NCBI GenBank assembly: GCA_013911135.1
Contig: JACERO010000075.1
Span: forward strand, 1-64,000
From: Candidatus Nitrosopumilus sp.
Lineage (GTDB): Archaea > Thermoproteota > Nitrososphaeria > Nitrososphaerales > Nitrosopumilaceae
Reading direction: 5' to 3'
DNA: 64,000 nt
Within the stretch, counting starts at the first letter, position 1. Every line of letters begins with the position of its first letter. Positions 32,221-41,532 of the stretch are shown here, in pieces. A program made the position numbers and the translations under genes. The notes below the pieces were generated by a model, which was given only the letters and a program-made list of their open reading frames with translations, ran no database searches and was not told the DNA's origin.

Positions 32221-32899
32221 ATGAAAATGTATTTGATTTTGTTTCTACACCGTTGTCTATGTTAATTGTATAAGTACCAGAACTTTCCCATCCTGGACCT
32301 CCGGCAATGGCTAATGTTGAATATCTTCCATCACTTTTTATAGAAACTTGTTCTGTCCATACAAGTTCATTGTTTTTATTTTCAATTGAGAGATTTACAG
32401 TTCCAGAAGTATCAGATACACCACTAATTGAAATTATATCTTTTGTGTCATAGGATGATAAATCGGTTTGAATTGATAATGTATCTGAAATTAGATTAGG
32501 TGATGTTACATCAGAAATGCCACTAAATGAAGCAGCTACTGCAATAATTATTACTAAAGCGACACCACCAATACCCAGCATCAATTTTGAATTTTTTGAA
32601 TTAGAAGATAAAATCCGTTGAGGTAGAGCAGATTGAAATGTTTGAATTTGTTGAATTGATGGTGGTTCTGGGATAACAACATCTGGAACTATTGGTGTTT
32701 CTTCAACAGATGTTTGAGTTTGAACTACTTCTGGTCTTCTTCCTAGGTGTTTTTCTGCTAATTTTGTGACATAATTTCTTTCATAATTACTAATGAGTTC
32801 ATCGTTTTCACATGCCCTACAAATTTGCTTTAAAATTCTGTCATCTCCAAAGTCTTTGTCTAAAAGAGCCTTTACATCATCAAGCAATGAATCAGTCAT
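32210..32899 (-). CDS. Membrane protein with cytosolic helical head and exterior beta domain
   Basis: A 229-residue type II-like protein. Residues 1-60 are a helical cytosolic head (LLDDVKALLDKDFGDDRIL, ISNYERNYVTKLAEKHLG), followed by a Pro/Val-rich linker, one transmembrane helix (SKLMLGIGGVALVIIIAVAA) and an exterior immunoglobulin-like domain (LSIQTDLSSYDTKDIISISG and SSGTYTINID). The exterior module resembles other surface proteins in the window. It could sense the outside and signal inward; no kinase or HAMP domain is visible. Confidence 0.7.
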   Translation of the reverse strand: MTDSLLDDVKALLDKDFGDDRILKQICRACENDELISNYERNYVTKLAEKHLGRRPEVVQTQTSVEETPIVPDVVIPEPPSIQQIQTFQSALPQRILSSNSKNSKLMLGIGGVALVIIIAVAASFSGISDVTSPNLISDTLSIQTDLSSYDTKDIISISGVSDTSGTVNLSIENKNNELVWTEQVSIKSDGRYSTLAIAGGPGWESSGTYTINIDNGVETKSNTFSFTA

Positions 32900-33010
32900 G
32901 TGTGTTTTCTCTCCTATTGATTATTTATGAATTCCTTGTTTAAGATTACTAATGATTTCTTTTTGAAAAAAAACTGATTTAATTCAATTTTTTGAATAAA
33001 TCACCAAAAT

Positions 33011-33187
33011 CTATTTTGAATAGATTTTTTGGGCTTGTATAATGACTGTTCTGATGTAATCCTTTGCAGTAGAATCAGAGACACCCATTTGTTTGGCTCT
33101 TGTATAGAGATCATTTTCTTGAGGATTTATCAAATAATACTTCAAAAGATAGTTTAGTCTATGAGATCTTTTTTCATCACTTTTCAT
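33011..33187 (-). CDS. 58-residue HTH-like small protein
   Basis: The ORF track starts at 33331, but the first 48 codons are hydrophobic noise overlapping the PII promoter; the real start is probably ATG 33187 (MKSDEKRSHRLNYLL). The 58 residues form a helical protein with a helix-turn-helix look (LYTRAKQMGVSDSTAKDYIR). It is divergent from the PII gene, with 119 bases between the starts. A small regulator is possible. Confidence 0.6.
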   Translation of the reverse strand: MKSDEKRSHRLNYLLKYYLINPQENDLYTRAKQMGVSDSTAKDYIRTVIIQAQKIYSK

Positions 33188-33306
33188 AATTTTCCTTTTT
33201 TTTAACACTAAAAAGGTCAGAGGATTATGAAATAACCAATTACTCAAGTGTATCATCAAATTCGAATAAGAACATATGATCTTTTTTAAACAATAGTAAA
33301 AAAGAA

Positions 33307-33654
33307 ATGAAAATGAAACGAATTGAGGCAACTATACAAACAGATAAGGTGTCTATTGTTTCGAATGCAATTAAAGATAAAGTAGGAGGTTTCACAAGAA
33401 TGGATGGTGATGGACGTGGTTCTGGAAAAAGACATACTATTAGATCAGGAAGAGGAACAGAAACTATTGAAGCTGAATACAACAAGGTATCAACTATATC
33501 TACAATAGTGGATGACGATAAAGTAGAATCAATAATCTCTATCATTGCAGATGCTGCTGGCACTGGAAATAGTGGGGATGGAGTTATAGTCGTAACCAAT
33601 GTCGAGAGTGTTCTGAATATTGCATCAAAAAAGAGTGGTTCTGAAGCCCTCTAA
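33307..33654 (+). CDS. PII-family nitrogen regulatory protein
   Basis: Trimeric sensor of ATP/ADP and 2-oxoglutarate that controls nitrogen metabolism. The family pattern is MKRIEATIQTDKVSIVSNAI with the B-loop-like AAGTGNSGDGVIVV near the C-terminus. The T-loop (GRGSGKRHTIRSGRGTETIE) is unlike GlnB/GlnK and lacks the usual tyrosine, so uridylylation is unlikely. The 115 residues start at MKMK or, two codons on, at MKRIE. In an ammonia oxidiser it probably regulates ammonium uptake or glutamine synthesis, but no amt or glnA gene is in the window. Confidence 0.88.
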   Translation: MKMKRIEATIQTDKVSIVSNAIKDKVGGFTRMDGDGRGSGKRHTIRSGRGTETIEAEYNKVSTISTIVDDDKVESIISIIADAAGTGNSGDGVIVVTNVESVLNIASKKSGSEAL

Positions 33655-33709
33655 TCATTTTCTTGTATCAAATTAAAGAACACAATATCATTTGATTTAT
33701 AATAATTCT

Positions 33710-33773
33710 ACTGAGAGGTTAACTACTCCTCTCAGTGCTGTATCCCTTTGGGGGACATGTTTTTTGAAGGGAT
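33710..33773. other. Paired hairpins between the convergent PII and Lrp-like genes
   Basis: ACTGAGAGG at 33710-33718 pairs with CCTCTCAGT at 33728-33736 (nine base pairs, nine-base loop). ATCCCTT (33742-33748) pairs with AAGGGAT (33767-33773) across a G-rich then T-rich loop. They occupy the middle of a 164-base gap. A bidirectional terminator or a small structured RNA are both possible; strand is not known. Confidence 0.5.
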
Positions 33774-33818
33774 GCATTGTATTACAATCTGAGTATAAAA
33801 GCAAAGGATTTTGAAGAA

Positions 33819-34058
33819 TTATTGTTGTACTTCAATTCCCATTAATGTCAGAGTTGATCTAATTTTTGGAATTTTCCTAACCTTCCAGGTAATAGTCTCG
33901 CGTAGTGTTTCTACTTGACCAGATTCTACTTTAGCCAAGATATCATATGCGCCAAATGTACCATGTACTTCAACAACTCCTTCAATCGATTTTAGTTCTG
34001 ATATTACTGCCTCTTCAGAACCTAGCTCACAGTTTATGAGAACATAAGCTGTTGCCAA
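33819..34058 (-). CDS. Stand-alone Lrp/AsnC effector (RAM) domain protein
   Basis: A 79-residue protein equal to the ligand-binding half of Lrp/AsnC regulators without the DNA-binding HTH. The beta-alpha-beta pattern ATAYVLINCELGSEEAVISE, then VVEVHGTFGAYDILAKVES, is the RAM fold. Such proteins assemble into rings with full-length Lrp relatives or act as amino acid sensors. It converges with the PII gene. Confidence 0.85.
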   Translation of the reverse strand: MATAYVLINCELGSEEAVISELKSIEGVVEVHGTFGAYDILAKVESGQVETLRETITWKVRKIPKIRSTLTLMGIEVQQ

Positions 34059-34198
34059 TTATGATTCAACTCCTATTTTCATATAGAAAATGTCATCTTG
34101 AAATATATAAGAATAATTTAATTTACTTTAAAATCCAATAACAATTTTGGTTAAATCATAAACAAATGTAAAGTAATATGCAACAATTTGATAAATTT

Positions 34199-35161
34199 TT
34201 AAGATGGTGTATATGCATTGTTCATAATTTTCTCAAGTTCTTCAATATTTTTTGAAAAAGTAATTTTTGAACGTAATTTAGAACCACCTTGCATACCTTT
34301 TGTAAATCTGATTGCTTGACTCTTAATATTTGCAAATTTGATTTTGTAGTGATTTGTAAGATGCAAATAATCAAAAAATGAGTCTAGACGATCTTTGAAA
34401 GAGTATTCATTGTAAGTGTTAGTTTTGAGATAATCGTTTATTTGCTCAAACAAAAATGGATTTCCCATTGCACCACGGCCAATCATTACATAATCACATC
34501 CAGTCTCATCAATCATAGTTTTAGCATCTTCAGGAGTTGTAATATCACCATTTCCAACAATTGGGATGCTGGATATTTCCTTAAGTTCCTTAATCATTTT
34601 CCAATCTGCAGTTCCAGAATAACCTTGATTAACAGTTCTAGGATGAAAAGTGATCATTTGAATTCCTTCATCTTCTGCAATTTCAGCAATTTCCCTAAAG
34701 AGAAATTTACTAGCATCTGTTACCCCAGAACGAATTTTCAGGGTTACAGGTTTTTTCACAGCATTAACAAGAGTACTGAATATTTGTTGAGTTAGATTAA
34801 CTTCTTGTAAAAGAGCACCACCTGCCATTTGTTGAGTAATATGTGGTGCAGGACATCCCATGTTATAGTCAATAATATCAAAATAAGGTTCTACAATTTT
34901 TGCAGCTTTTTCTAATGCAAAAAGATCAGAGCCAAATAACTGAACTGAGAGAGGACGCTCTTGCTCGGAATATTCAATAAATTCTTGGATTGTTTTAGTA
35001 TCTCCTTTGAGTTGTTTTTCTTTTGCAATAATTTTATGAATGTTAGTAAATTCAGTAACAACAAGACCAGCACCCTTTTGTTTACATTGTAAACGAAGTG
35101 CAGGATCACTTACCCCTGCCATTGGAGCCAAAAATGCCCTACTAGAAAATTTTGGAAGCAT
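34199..35161 (-). CDS. dus: tRNA-dihydrouridine synthase
   Basis: FMN-dependent enzyme reducing uridine to dihydrouridine in tRNA. A TIM barrel is visible: APMAGVSDPALRLQCKQKGA at the start, YNMGCPAPHITQQMAGGALL with the catalytic cysteine in GCPAP, RSGVTDASKFLFREIAE, and GNGDITTPEDAKTMIDETGC plus DYVMIGRGAMGNPF for FMN phosphate. The 320 residues match archaeal Dus proteins, with a short C-terminal helical tRNA-binding region. It is a single gene with an AT-rich upstream region. Confidence 0.92.
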   Translation of the reverse strand: MLPKFSSRAFLAPMAGVSDPALRLQCKQKGAGLVVTEFTNIHKIIAKEKQLKGDTKTIQEFIEYSEQERPLSVQLFGSDLFALEKAAKIVEPYFDIIDYNMGCPAPHITQQMAGGALLQEVNLTQQIFSTLVNAVKKPVTLKIRSGVTDASKFLFREIAEIAEDEGIQMITFHPRTVNQGYSGTADWKMIKELKEISSIPIVGNGDITTPEDAKTMIDETGCDYVMIGRGAMGNPFLFEQINDYLKTNTYNEYSFKDRLDSFFDYLHLTNHYKIKFANIKSQAIRFTKGMQGGSKLRSKITFSKNIEELEKIMNNAYTPS

Positions 35162-35222
35162 AAGATAAGTCTACAATCCGAATATATTTACTATATCAAA
35201 AATTTATGCAAAAAATGTTGTA

Positions 35223-37394
35223 TTAGTTATCTGGACAGCCATCATCGTCTCTATCTCCATCATAATCTTCAGGATCAAGAGGACATGAATCCTCATCATT
35301 AATGATACCATCTAAATCATCATCATGGACAAATCTCTGTTGTTCTGGAGCAGTATCTGGGCAGCCGTCATGATCATTGTACTTGTTCCATGTTTCAGGG
35401 CTTGTTGGACAGGAATCAAGGGTATCATAATATCCATCACCATCAGAATCAATATTTGTAGGTGTTGTAGACTCTGCTGCTAACACATCTGGGCAACCAT
35501 CCCAATCCAAGTATCCATTAAAGTTCTCTTGCTCACCAATGCATGCATCCCATCTATCATCTATACCATCAGTATCAACATCTGCAAAGATGTAAGATGA
35601 AGTAATAGAATCAGTTGAATCAGGGCAACCATCTTCATCTTGATAAAAGTTGTAAGTTTCAGATTCTAGTGGACATGCATCCATTGTATCTAGAATACCA
35701 TCCATATCAGAATCAAGTGTAAATACAAATTTATCAGGACAACCGTCATCATCTAGGAATCCATTGAATGTCTCTGGTTGGTTTGGACACAAGTCTAGAA
35801 TATCTGGAATCCTGTCACCATCAGTATCAGCAGTAAGTTTGTTGTCTGCTACAAAATCAGGACAGCCGTCTTCATCTTGGAATCTATTGTATGTCTCTCT
35901 AGCATAAGGACATTCATCCACATCATCAGTGACTCCATCAAAGTCAGTATCTCCAAAGGAATCATAAGCTAAGGCATCAGGACAGCCATCTTCATCTTGG
36001 AATCCGTTGTATCTTTCAGCTAATGTTGGACATTGATCTAAATGATCTTGGATTCTGTCATAATCAGAATCAATTAAAGCATTAGATGCTGCACCAAGTA
36101 CATCGAAACATCCATCCCAATCTAGGAATCCATTATAATTTTCAGGCTCGTTTAAGCATTGATCCCATCTATCATCAATTCCATCACCGTCAGTATCTGG
36201 GAAAGTGTATGTTGAATCTATTGTATCAACAGAATCAGGACATCCATCGTCATCTAGGAATCTATTGTAAGTTTCAGATTCTAGTGGACATGCATCCATT
36301 GTATCTAGAATACCATCCATATCAGAATCAAGTTTAGGATCAAAGCTATCAGGACAACCGTCATCGTCTAGGAATCCATTGAATGTTTCTGGTTGGTTTG
36401 GACACAAGTCTAGAATATCTGGAATCCTGTCACCATCAGTATCAGCAGTTAATTTATTGTCATATATAGAATCAGGGCAGCCATCTTCATCTTGTAATTT
36501 ATTGTAAGTCTCTTTAGCATAAGGACATTCATCCACATCATCAGTGACTCCATCAAAGTCAGTATCTCCAAAGGAATCATAAGCTAAGGCATCAGGACAG
36601 CCATCTTCATCTTGGAATCCGTTGTATCTTTCAGCTAATGTTGGACATTGATCTAAATGATCTTGGATGCTGTCATAATCAGAATCAATTAAAGCATTAG
36701 ATGCTGCACCAAGTACATCGAAACATCCATCCCAATCTAGGAATCCATTATAATTTTCAGGCTCGTTTAAGCATTGATCCCATCTATCATCAATTCCATC
36801 ACCATCAGTATCTGGGAAGAGATAAGATGAAACAATAGAATCAGCAGTGTCAGGGCAACCATCGTCATCTAGATCTAAGTTGTAAGTTTCAGGTTCTAGT
36901 GGACATGCATCCATTGTATCAGAAATGCCATCTTGATCACTATCTATTAAAATAAAGACATCATCAGGACAGCCATCTTTATCATCAATGCCATTGAATG
37001 TCTCTGGTTGATTTGGACATAAATCCAGATAATCAGGATAATTATCACCATCAGAATCAGCAATACCTTTTCCATCAACAGGTGATAAATCAGGACAACC
37101 GTCTTCATCTTGGAATTTATTGTAAGTTTCCTTTACAGTTGGACATTGATCTAGATGATCTTGTATTCCATCAAAGTCTGCATCATACCATGGAACAAAG
37201 TCTGCAGGACAGCCATCTATGTTGGTACCATATTGTGGATCATAGTCTTCAAGAAGATTAGGACATTGATCTAAATCATTTGGTACTCCATCACCATCAG
37301 AATCAATAACTTCAGTTGCATAAACACTACCTGGTAACATACCAATGGTAGAAGTAAGTAAAAGTAAAAATCCTAAAAGATATTGTTTTTTCAT
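35223..37394 (-). CDS. Secreted calcium-binding protein of thrombospondin type 3 repeats
   Basis: A 723-residue secreted protein. After a signal peptide (QYLLGFLLLLTSTIGMLPGS) almost the whole sequence is a run of about 35-residue repeats of the form DxDxDGxxDxxDxCPxxxExYNxxxDxDGCPD, each with Asp ligands for calcium and two cysteines. No C-terminal anchor is seen, so it may be bound to the S-layer. It lies nine bases after the 812-residue paralogue on the same strand and is co-transcribed with it. A block of about 205 residues is duplicated in tandem (see repeat). The function is probably structural or adhesive. Confidence 0.9.
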   Translation of the reverse strand: MKKQYLLGFLLLLTSTIGMLPGSVYATEVIDSDGDGVPNDLDQCPNLLEDYDPQYGTNIDGCPADFVPWYDADFDGIQDHLDQCPTVKETYNKFQDEDGCPDLSPVDGKGIADSDGDNYPDYLDLCPNQPETFNGIDDKDGCPDDVFILIDSDQDGISDTMDACPLEPETYNLDLDDDGCPDTADSIVSSYLFPDTDGDGIDDRWDQCLNEPENYNGFLDWDGCFDVLGAASNALIDSDYDSIQDHLDQCPTLAERYNGFQDEDGCPDALAYDSFGDTDFDGVTDDVDECPYAKETYNKLQDEDGCPDSIYDNKLTADTDGDRIPDILDLCPNQPETFNGFLDDDGCPDSFDPKLDSDMDGILDTMDACPLESETYNRFLDDDGCPDSVDTIDSTYTFPDTDGDGIDDRWDQCLNEPENYNGFLDWDGCFDVLGAASNALIDSDYDRIQDHLDQCPTLAERYNGFQDEDGCPDALAYDSFGDTDFDGVTDDVDECPYARETYNRFQDEDGCPDFVADNKLTADTDGDRIPDILDLCPNQPETFNGFLDDDGCPDKFVFTLDSDMDGILDTMDACPLESETYNFYQDEDGCPDSTDSITSSYIFADVDTDGIDDRWDACIGEQENFNGYLDWDGCPDVLAAESTTPTNIDSDGDGYYDTLDSCPTSPETWNKYNDHDGCPDTAPEQQRFVHDDDLDGIINDEDSCPLDPEDYDGDRDDDGCPDN
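35640..36880. repeat. 615-bp tandem duplication inside the TSP3 gene
   Basis: The segment near 35651-36265 recurs at 36266-36880 at an exact offset of 615 bases (205 codons), with long identical stretches such as tgtaagtttcagattctagt; the first bases of a third, more diverged copy begin at 36881. The frame is kept. Confidence 0.85.
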
Positions 37395-37403
37395 TTTATG
37401 AGA

Positions 37404-39842
37404 CTAAGGGTCTGGACAGCCGTCGGTATCTCTATCACCATCATAATCCTCTGGTTCTAAAGGACACAAGTCATAGTCATTGATAATATTGTCTAAATCA
37501 GCATCATGTTTGTATCTTGATTGTTCTGGAGCAATATCTGGACAACCATCATCGTCATTGTACTTGTTCCAAGATTCTTTTTCATTTGGACATAAATCAA
37601 TCTCATCATTTATGCCATCTTCATCACTATCAATTGTAATATTTCCAGTTGGCATGACATCAGGGCAACCGTCATAATCAACATATCTATTCCAAGTTTC
37701 GTTTTGTTCTGGACACATATCCATCACATCTGGAACACCATCACCATCAGAATCAGGTTGAGTATCATCAACATCTGGACAGCCGTCATCGTCTTGGAAT
37801 CCATTATAGTTTTCAGCAACTAGAGGACAATCATCATAGACATCATTAATGCCATCATTATCAGAGTCAACTACAAATGATTCGGATATGAAATCTGGAC
37901 ATCCATCATCGTCTTGATATCTATTGTAAGTTTCTTTAGCAGTTGGACACACATCAATAGCATCTGGTAATCCATCCAAGTCACGATCACTCTTTAAGAT
38001 GTACTCATCCGGACAGCCATCTAAATCAAGAATTCCATTATATGTTTCTGGTTGATTTGGACAGTGATCTCTGTAATCATTAATTCCATCATTGTCGGTA
38101 TCTGGAGTTTCTTTATTATCTGCTACAAGGTCAGGGCAACCGTCATCGTCTTGATATCTATTGTAAGTTTCTGGAACTAATGGACATTGATCTGACTCAT
38201 CAGGAATTCCATCAAGGTCTGAATCAGTATCGGTAAAATAAGGAGGAATGTCTGGACAACCGTCGTCATCTTGGAATCCATTGTAACGTTCTCTGTCAAG
38301 AGGACATTGATCTACTGAATCTAAAATACCATCAAAGTCTGAATCAGATTCTGATGGGTTGTCAGGACAACCGTCAGCATCTTGATATCTATTCCAAGTT
38401 TCTGCAGTTGTAGGACATTGATCTAATGTATCTCTAATTCCATCATTATCAGAATCTGAAACTAGAACATCAGGGCAACCGTCTGTATCTTGATAGTTAT
38501 TATACACTTCTGGTTCTAGAGGACATTTATCTTTCAAATCAGAAATTCGATCACCATCAAAATCTAATTCTGAAAATTCAGAAATAGTATCAGGGCAACC
38601 GTCGTCATCTTGGAATCTATTGTAATTTTCTTTAGCAATTGGACATTGATCTAGATTATCAGGAATTCCATCCAAGTCACGATCACTCTTTGAGAAATAA
38701 TCATCTGGACAGCCATCTCTATCTAAAATACCATTAAATGTTTCTGATTCGTTTGGACATAAATCTACATAATCATTAATTCCATCACCATCAGTATCTG
38801 GAACTTCACTAGTATCACTAAGAAAGTCAGGGCAACCGTCATCGTCTTGATATCTATTGTAAGTTTCTGGAACTAATGGACATTGATCTGACTCATCAGG
38901 AATTCCATCAAGGTCTGAATCAGTATCGGTAAAATAAGGAGGAATGTCTGGACAACCGTCGTCATCTTGGAAGCCGTTGTATCTTTCAGGATCTAAAGGA
39001 CATGCATCATCAGCATCCATAACTCTATCACCATCTATATCATTTAATGTACCAGTAAATGATGGAAGTAAATCTGGACAACCGTCATAATCAGAAAATT
39101 TATTGTAAGTTTCTGCATTATTAGGACAAATATCGAATTGATCTGCTATTCCGTCACCATCTTTATCATCAAATGAAAAATTTAATTGAACATCAGGACA
39201 ACCGTCTGTATCAAGATAACCATTATACACTTCTGGATCGTTTATGCATAAATCAATGTTATCTGGAATACTATCATTATCTGTATCAGCAAAAGAATAA
39301 CCTGGAACAGAATCTGGGCAACCGTCATCGTCTTGGAATCTATTGTAATTTTCTGCACTCAGTGGACATGCATCTACAGGATCTGGAACTCCATCTAAAT
39401 CGCGGTCACCTGCACCAAAATCATCTGGACAACCATCTCTATCTAAAACACCATTGAATGTTTCTGGTTGATTTGGACATGAATCTCTTGTGTCGACAAA
39501 ACCATCACCATCAGAATCTGGTAATCCACCTGCTCCACCTTCAGAGATACTATCAGGACAACCGTCATCGTCTTGGAATCTATTGTAATTTTCTCTGATA
39601 TTTGGACATTGATCTAAATGATCTTGTATTCCATCATAGTCTTCATCATACCATGGAACAAAGTCTGATGGACAACCATCAGTAGGACCAACATAATCTT
39701 CTTGCAAATTTGGACATGCATCAACTGAATCGTCAACACCATCATTATCCAAGTCCTCAGCAGCAAAAGTGTAGTTTATAGGTATACTCGTTAATGTAGC
39801 TAAAAGCAAAACTAGGAATGATAAAGTATGGATATTTTTCAA
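37404..39842 (-). CDS. Secreted calcium-binding protein of thrombospondin type 3 repeats (first of the pair)
   Basis: An 812-residue protein, first gene of the pair. It has a signal peptide (IHTLSFLVLLLATLTSIPIN) and about 20 TSP3-like repeats with acidic loops (DTDGDGINDYVDLCPNESE, DRDLDGIPDNLDQCP) and paired cysteines. Both ends resemble the downstream paralogue (start EDLDNDGVDDSVDACPNLQE; end PEDYDGDRDTDGCPDP), so the two arose by gene duplication and then diverged in repeat number. The upstream gap of 137 bases carries the only promoter for both. Likely surface-exposed, calcium-stiffened rods. Confidence 0.9.
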   Translation of the reverse strand: MKNIHTLSFLVLLLATLTSIPINYTFAAEDLDNDGVDDSVDACPNLQEDYVGPTDGCPSDFVPWYDEDYDGIQDHLDQCPNIRENYNRFQDDDGCPDSISEGGAGGLPDSDGDGFVDTRDSCPNQPETFNGVLDRDGCPDDFGAGDRDLDGVPDPVDACPLSAENYNRFQDDDGCPDSVPGYSFADTDNDSIPDNIDLCINDPEVYNGYLDTDGCPDVQLNFSFDDKDGDGIADQFDICPNNAETYNKFSDYDGCPDLLPSFTGTLNDIDGDRVMDADDACPLDPERYNGFQDDDGCPDIPPYFTDTDSDLDGIPDESDQCPLVPETYNRYQDDDGCPDFLSDTSEVPDTDGDGINDYVDLCPNESETFNGILDRDGCPDDYFSKSDRDLDGIPDNLDQCPIAKENYNRFQDDDGCPDTISEFSELDFDGDRISDLKDKCPLEPEVYNNYQDTDGCPDVLVSDSDNDGIRDTLDQCPTTAETWNRYQDADGCPDNPSESDSDFDGILDSVDQCPLDRERYNGFQDDDGCPDIPPYFTDTDSDLDGIPDESDQCPLVPETYNRYQDDDGCPDLVADNKETPDTDNDGINDYRDHCPNQPETYNGILDLDGCPDEYILKSDRDLDGLPDAIDVCPTAKETYNRYQDDDGCPDFISESFVVDSDNDGINDVYDDCPLVAENYNGFQDDDGCPDVDDTQPDSDGDGVPDVMDMCPEQNETWNRYVDYDGCPDVMPTGNITIDSDEDGINDEIDLCPNEKESWNKYNDDDGCPDIAPEQSRYKHDADLDNIINDYDLCPLEPEDYDGDRDTDGCPDP
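38130..38967. repeat. Near-identical 140-bp segments at 696-bp offset
   Basis: A run including ctggaactaatggacattga and continuing through ggaggaatgtctggacaacc is found near 38161 and again near 38857, identical over roughly 140 bases at an offset of 696 (232 codons). This indicates recent gene conversion or duplication in the 812-residue gene. Confidence 0.75.
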
Positions 39843-39979
39843 TGCTAAAATTACCTTGGGGATCCAGTTATTAAACCTCGCTCTAGAATCGACTCAAAAT
39901 TGTAACAAGTTTTAAGAAAAATTCTATGATGGACAAAAAACACGATCAATTTAAGTAAACAAAAACTAGAATAGAATTC

Positions 39980-41008
39980 ATGAGTTGCTCTGGTGAAACA
40001 GTTGAAGAAGAAGATCGTTTAATTCAGATAAAACCTGCAATAGCTAAGCAATTAAAAAAAGCAAAGTATGGAATTGCGGATCATGCTACAGTGGCATTAT
40101 GTCATTGGACAAAAAAATCATTCAAACATGAAGGAAATTGCTATAAGCACAAATTTTATGGAATTTCAACTCATGCATGTATGGAGTTTTCCCCAGCTGG
40201 AATGCATTGTGAGAATCGTTGTGTATATTGTTGGAGACCAATGGAATTTTATGATTCATTAAAAATGGATCCAAAACAAGTTGCAGAACCTGAAGAGATC
40301 TTGACAAAATTGATGATTGAGAGAAAAGAACTGATCAACGGCTATTATGGAGATTCAAGAAACGATAAACAAAGATTAGATGAATCATTATTACCTAGTC
40401 ATTATGCAATTTCACTTTCTGGTGAACCAACAATGTATCCAAAGTTGCCAGAACTAATCAAATATCTACACTCACTTAAAGCAACAAAATCAACTTTTCT
40501 TGTAACTAATGGACAAGAACCAGATATGATACAAAGGCTACAAGATGAAGATGCATTACCAACACAATTGTACTTGTCAACAAACGCTGCAGACTATGAA
40601 TCATTTAAGAGAATAAACCAACCAAAATATGATGATTCATGGGAAAGATGGAATAGAACTCTTTCAATGTTAAAACATTTGAAAACAAGAACAGTTCTAA
40701 GAATTACTCTAATTAGAGATTATAATGACATAAAAGAAATGATTCCAGTTTTTGCAGAAATGGTTAGAAAAGCTAGTCCACACTTTATTGAAATAAAATC
40801 ATACATGCATATTGGTCGGTCAACTAATAGATTAGAGCATTCTAATATGTTAGAAATGGAAGAGATAAAAAATTTTAGTGAACAAGTTGCAAAACAAAGT
40901 AAGATATTTTCAGTAATGGATGAAAGTTTTGTTTCAAGAATTTCAATTTTACAAAATAATGAACGAACAATTGATCGTTATATTCCTACTTATGCAAATA
41001 CCAATTAG
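39980..41008 (+). CDS. taw1: 4-demethylwyosine synthase (Taw1/TYW1)
   Basis: Radical SAM enzyme that builds the tricyclic wyosine base at position 37 of tRNA-Phe. The SAM cluster motif is CxxxCxxC in MHCENRCVYCWRPMEFYD. Additional cysteines upstream (GNCYKHKFYGISTHACMEFS) are those that hold the second iron-sulphur cluster in archaeal Taw1. The 342 residues lack the flavodoxin domain of the eukaryal enzyme, as expected in archaea. The 3' end overlaps the frameshifted rdgB on the other strand by about 23 bases. Confidence 0.92.
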   Translation: MSCSGETVEEEDRLIQIKPAIAKQLKKAKYGIADHATVALCHWTKKSFKHEGNCYKHKFYGISTHACMEFSPAGMHCENRCVYCWRPMEFYDSLKMDPKQVAEPEEILTKLMIERKELINGYYGDSRNDKQRLDESLLPSHYAISLSGEPTMYPKLPELIKYLHSLKATKSTFLVTNGQEPDMIQRLQDEDALPTQLYLSTNAADYESFKRINQPKYDDSWERWNRTLSMLKHLKTRTVLRITLIRDYNDIKEMIPVFAEMVRKASPHFIEIKSYMHIGRSTNRLEHSNMLEMEEIKNFSEQVAKQSKIFSVMDESFVSRISILQNNERTIDRYIPTYANTN

Positions 41009-41532
41009 AAAATTTTTTCGATGCTTTGTACCTATGTGATAATTCATTTTTGTTATTTATTTCAGCAAATGTTTTTCGGGTATTTTTTGGTACAAAAATT
41101 GGATCGTATCTCCAACCTTTTCCTTTTTGTGAATACGATATAGTACCATCAAGTTTTGCATCAAAAGATTGTAGAGTGTTTTTATCACAATAGCTAATAA
41201 TAGAAACAAACTTTGCCTTTCTATTATTTTTTAAAAGATTAAGAATTCCTTTGTTTCCAATTGTTTTTAAAACATATGATGAATACGGACCTGGAAATCC
41301 ATCAAGGGAATCAATGAACAGACCATCATCTTCAATTATTATAGGTTTTTTACATTTTGAAAATGCATCTTTTGCTTTTTTTGATGCAATATCTAAGTGA
41401 ATTTGATTGAATCTCTTCTAAATCTAATTTGAAAAAACCAAGTTTTATTCCAAAAGAATCTAGAATTTTTTTTGCCTCTTGATATTTGTGATTATTTGAG
41501 GATGCAAAAAATAGATCAAGTGACTGCTGCAT
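40986..41532 (-). pseudogene. rdgB: XTP/dITP diphosphatase (RdgB/HAM1), frameshifted
   Basis: House-cleaning enzyme that hydrolyses ITP, dITP and XTP. Start MQQSLDLFFASSNNHKYQEA matches the family (SxNxxK). The reading is good to LDLEEIQSNSLR; there DNA reads CTTAGATATTGCATC, where CTT AGA GAT ATT GCA TCA would be expected, so two bases seem lost. In the other frame the rest is intact: SKKAKDAFSKCKKPIIIEDD, GLFIDSLDGFPGPYSSYVLK, WRYDPIFVPKNTRKTF, SHRYKASKKFSNW and the stop at 40986. Only this one lesion is seen. Its start overlaps bud32 by 17 bases. Confidence 0.88.

Noticed and set aside
33240-33599. 119-aa minus-strand ORF opposite the PII gene
   Set aside because: It is the antisense shadow of the PII coding region and shows no family pattern.
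35223-39842. Long regular repeats like CRISPR or tandem satellite DNA
   Set aside because: They are in-frame coding repeats of calcium-binding type 3 thrombospondin units.
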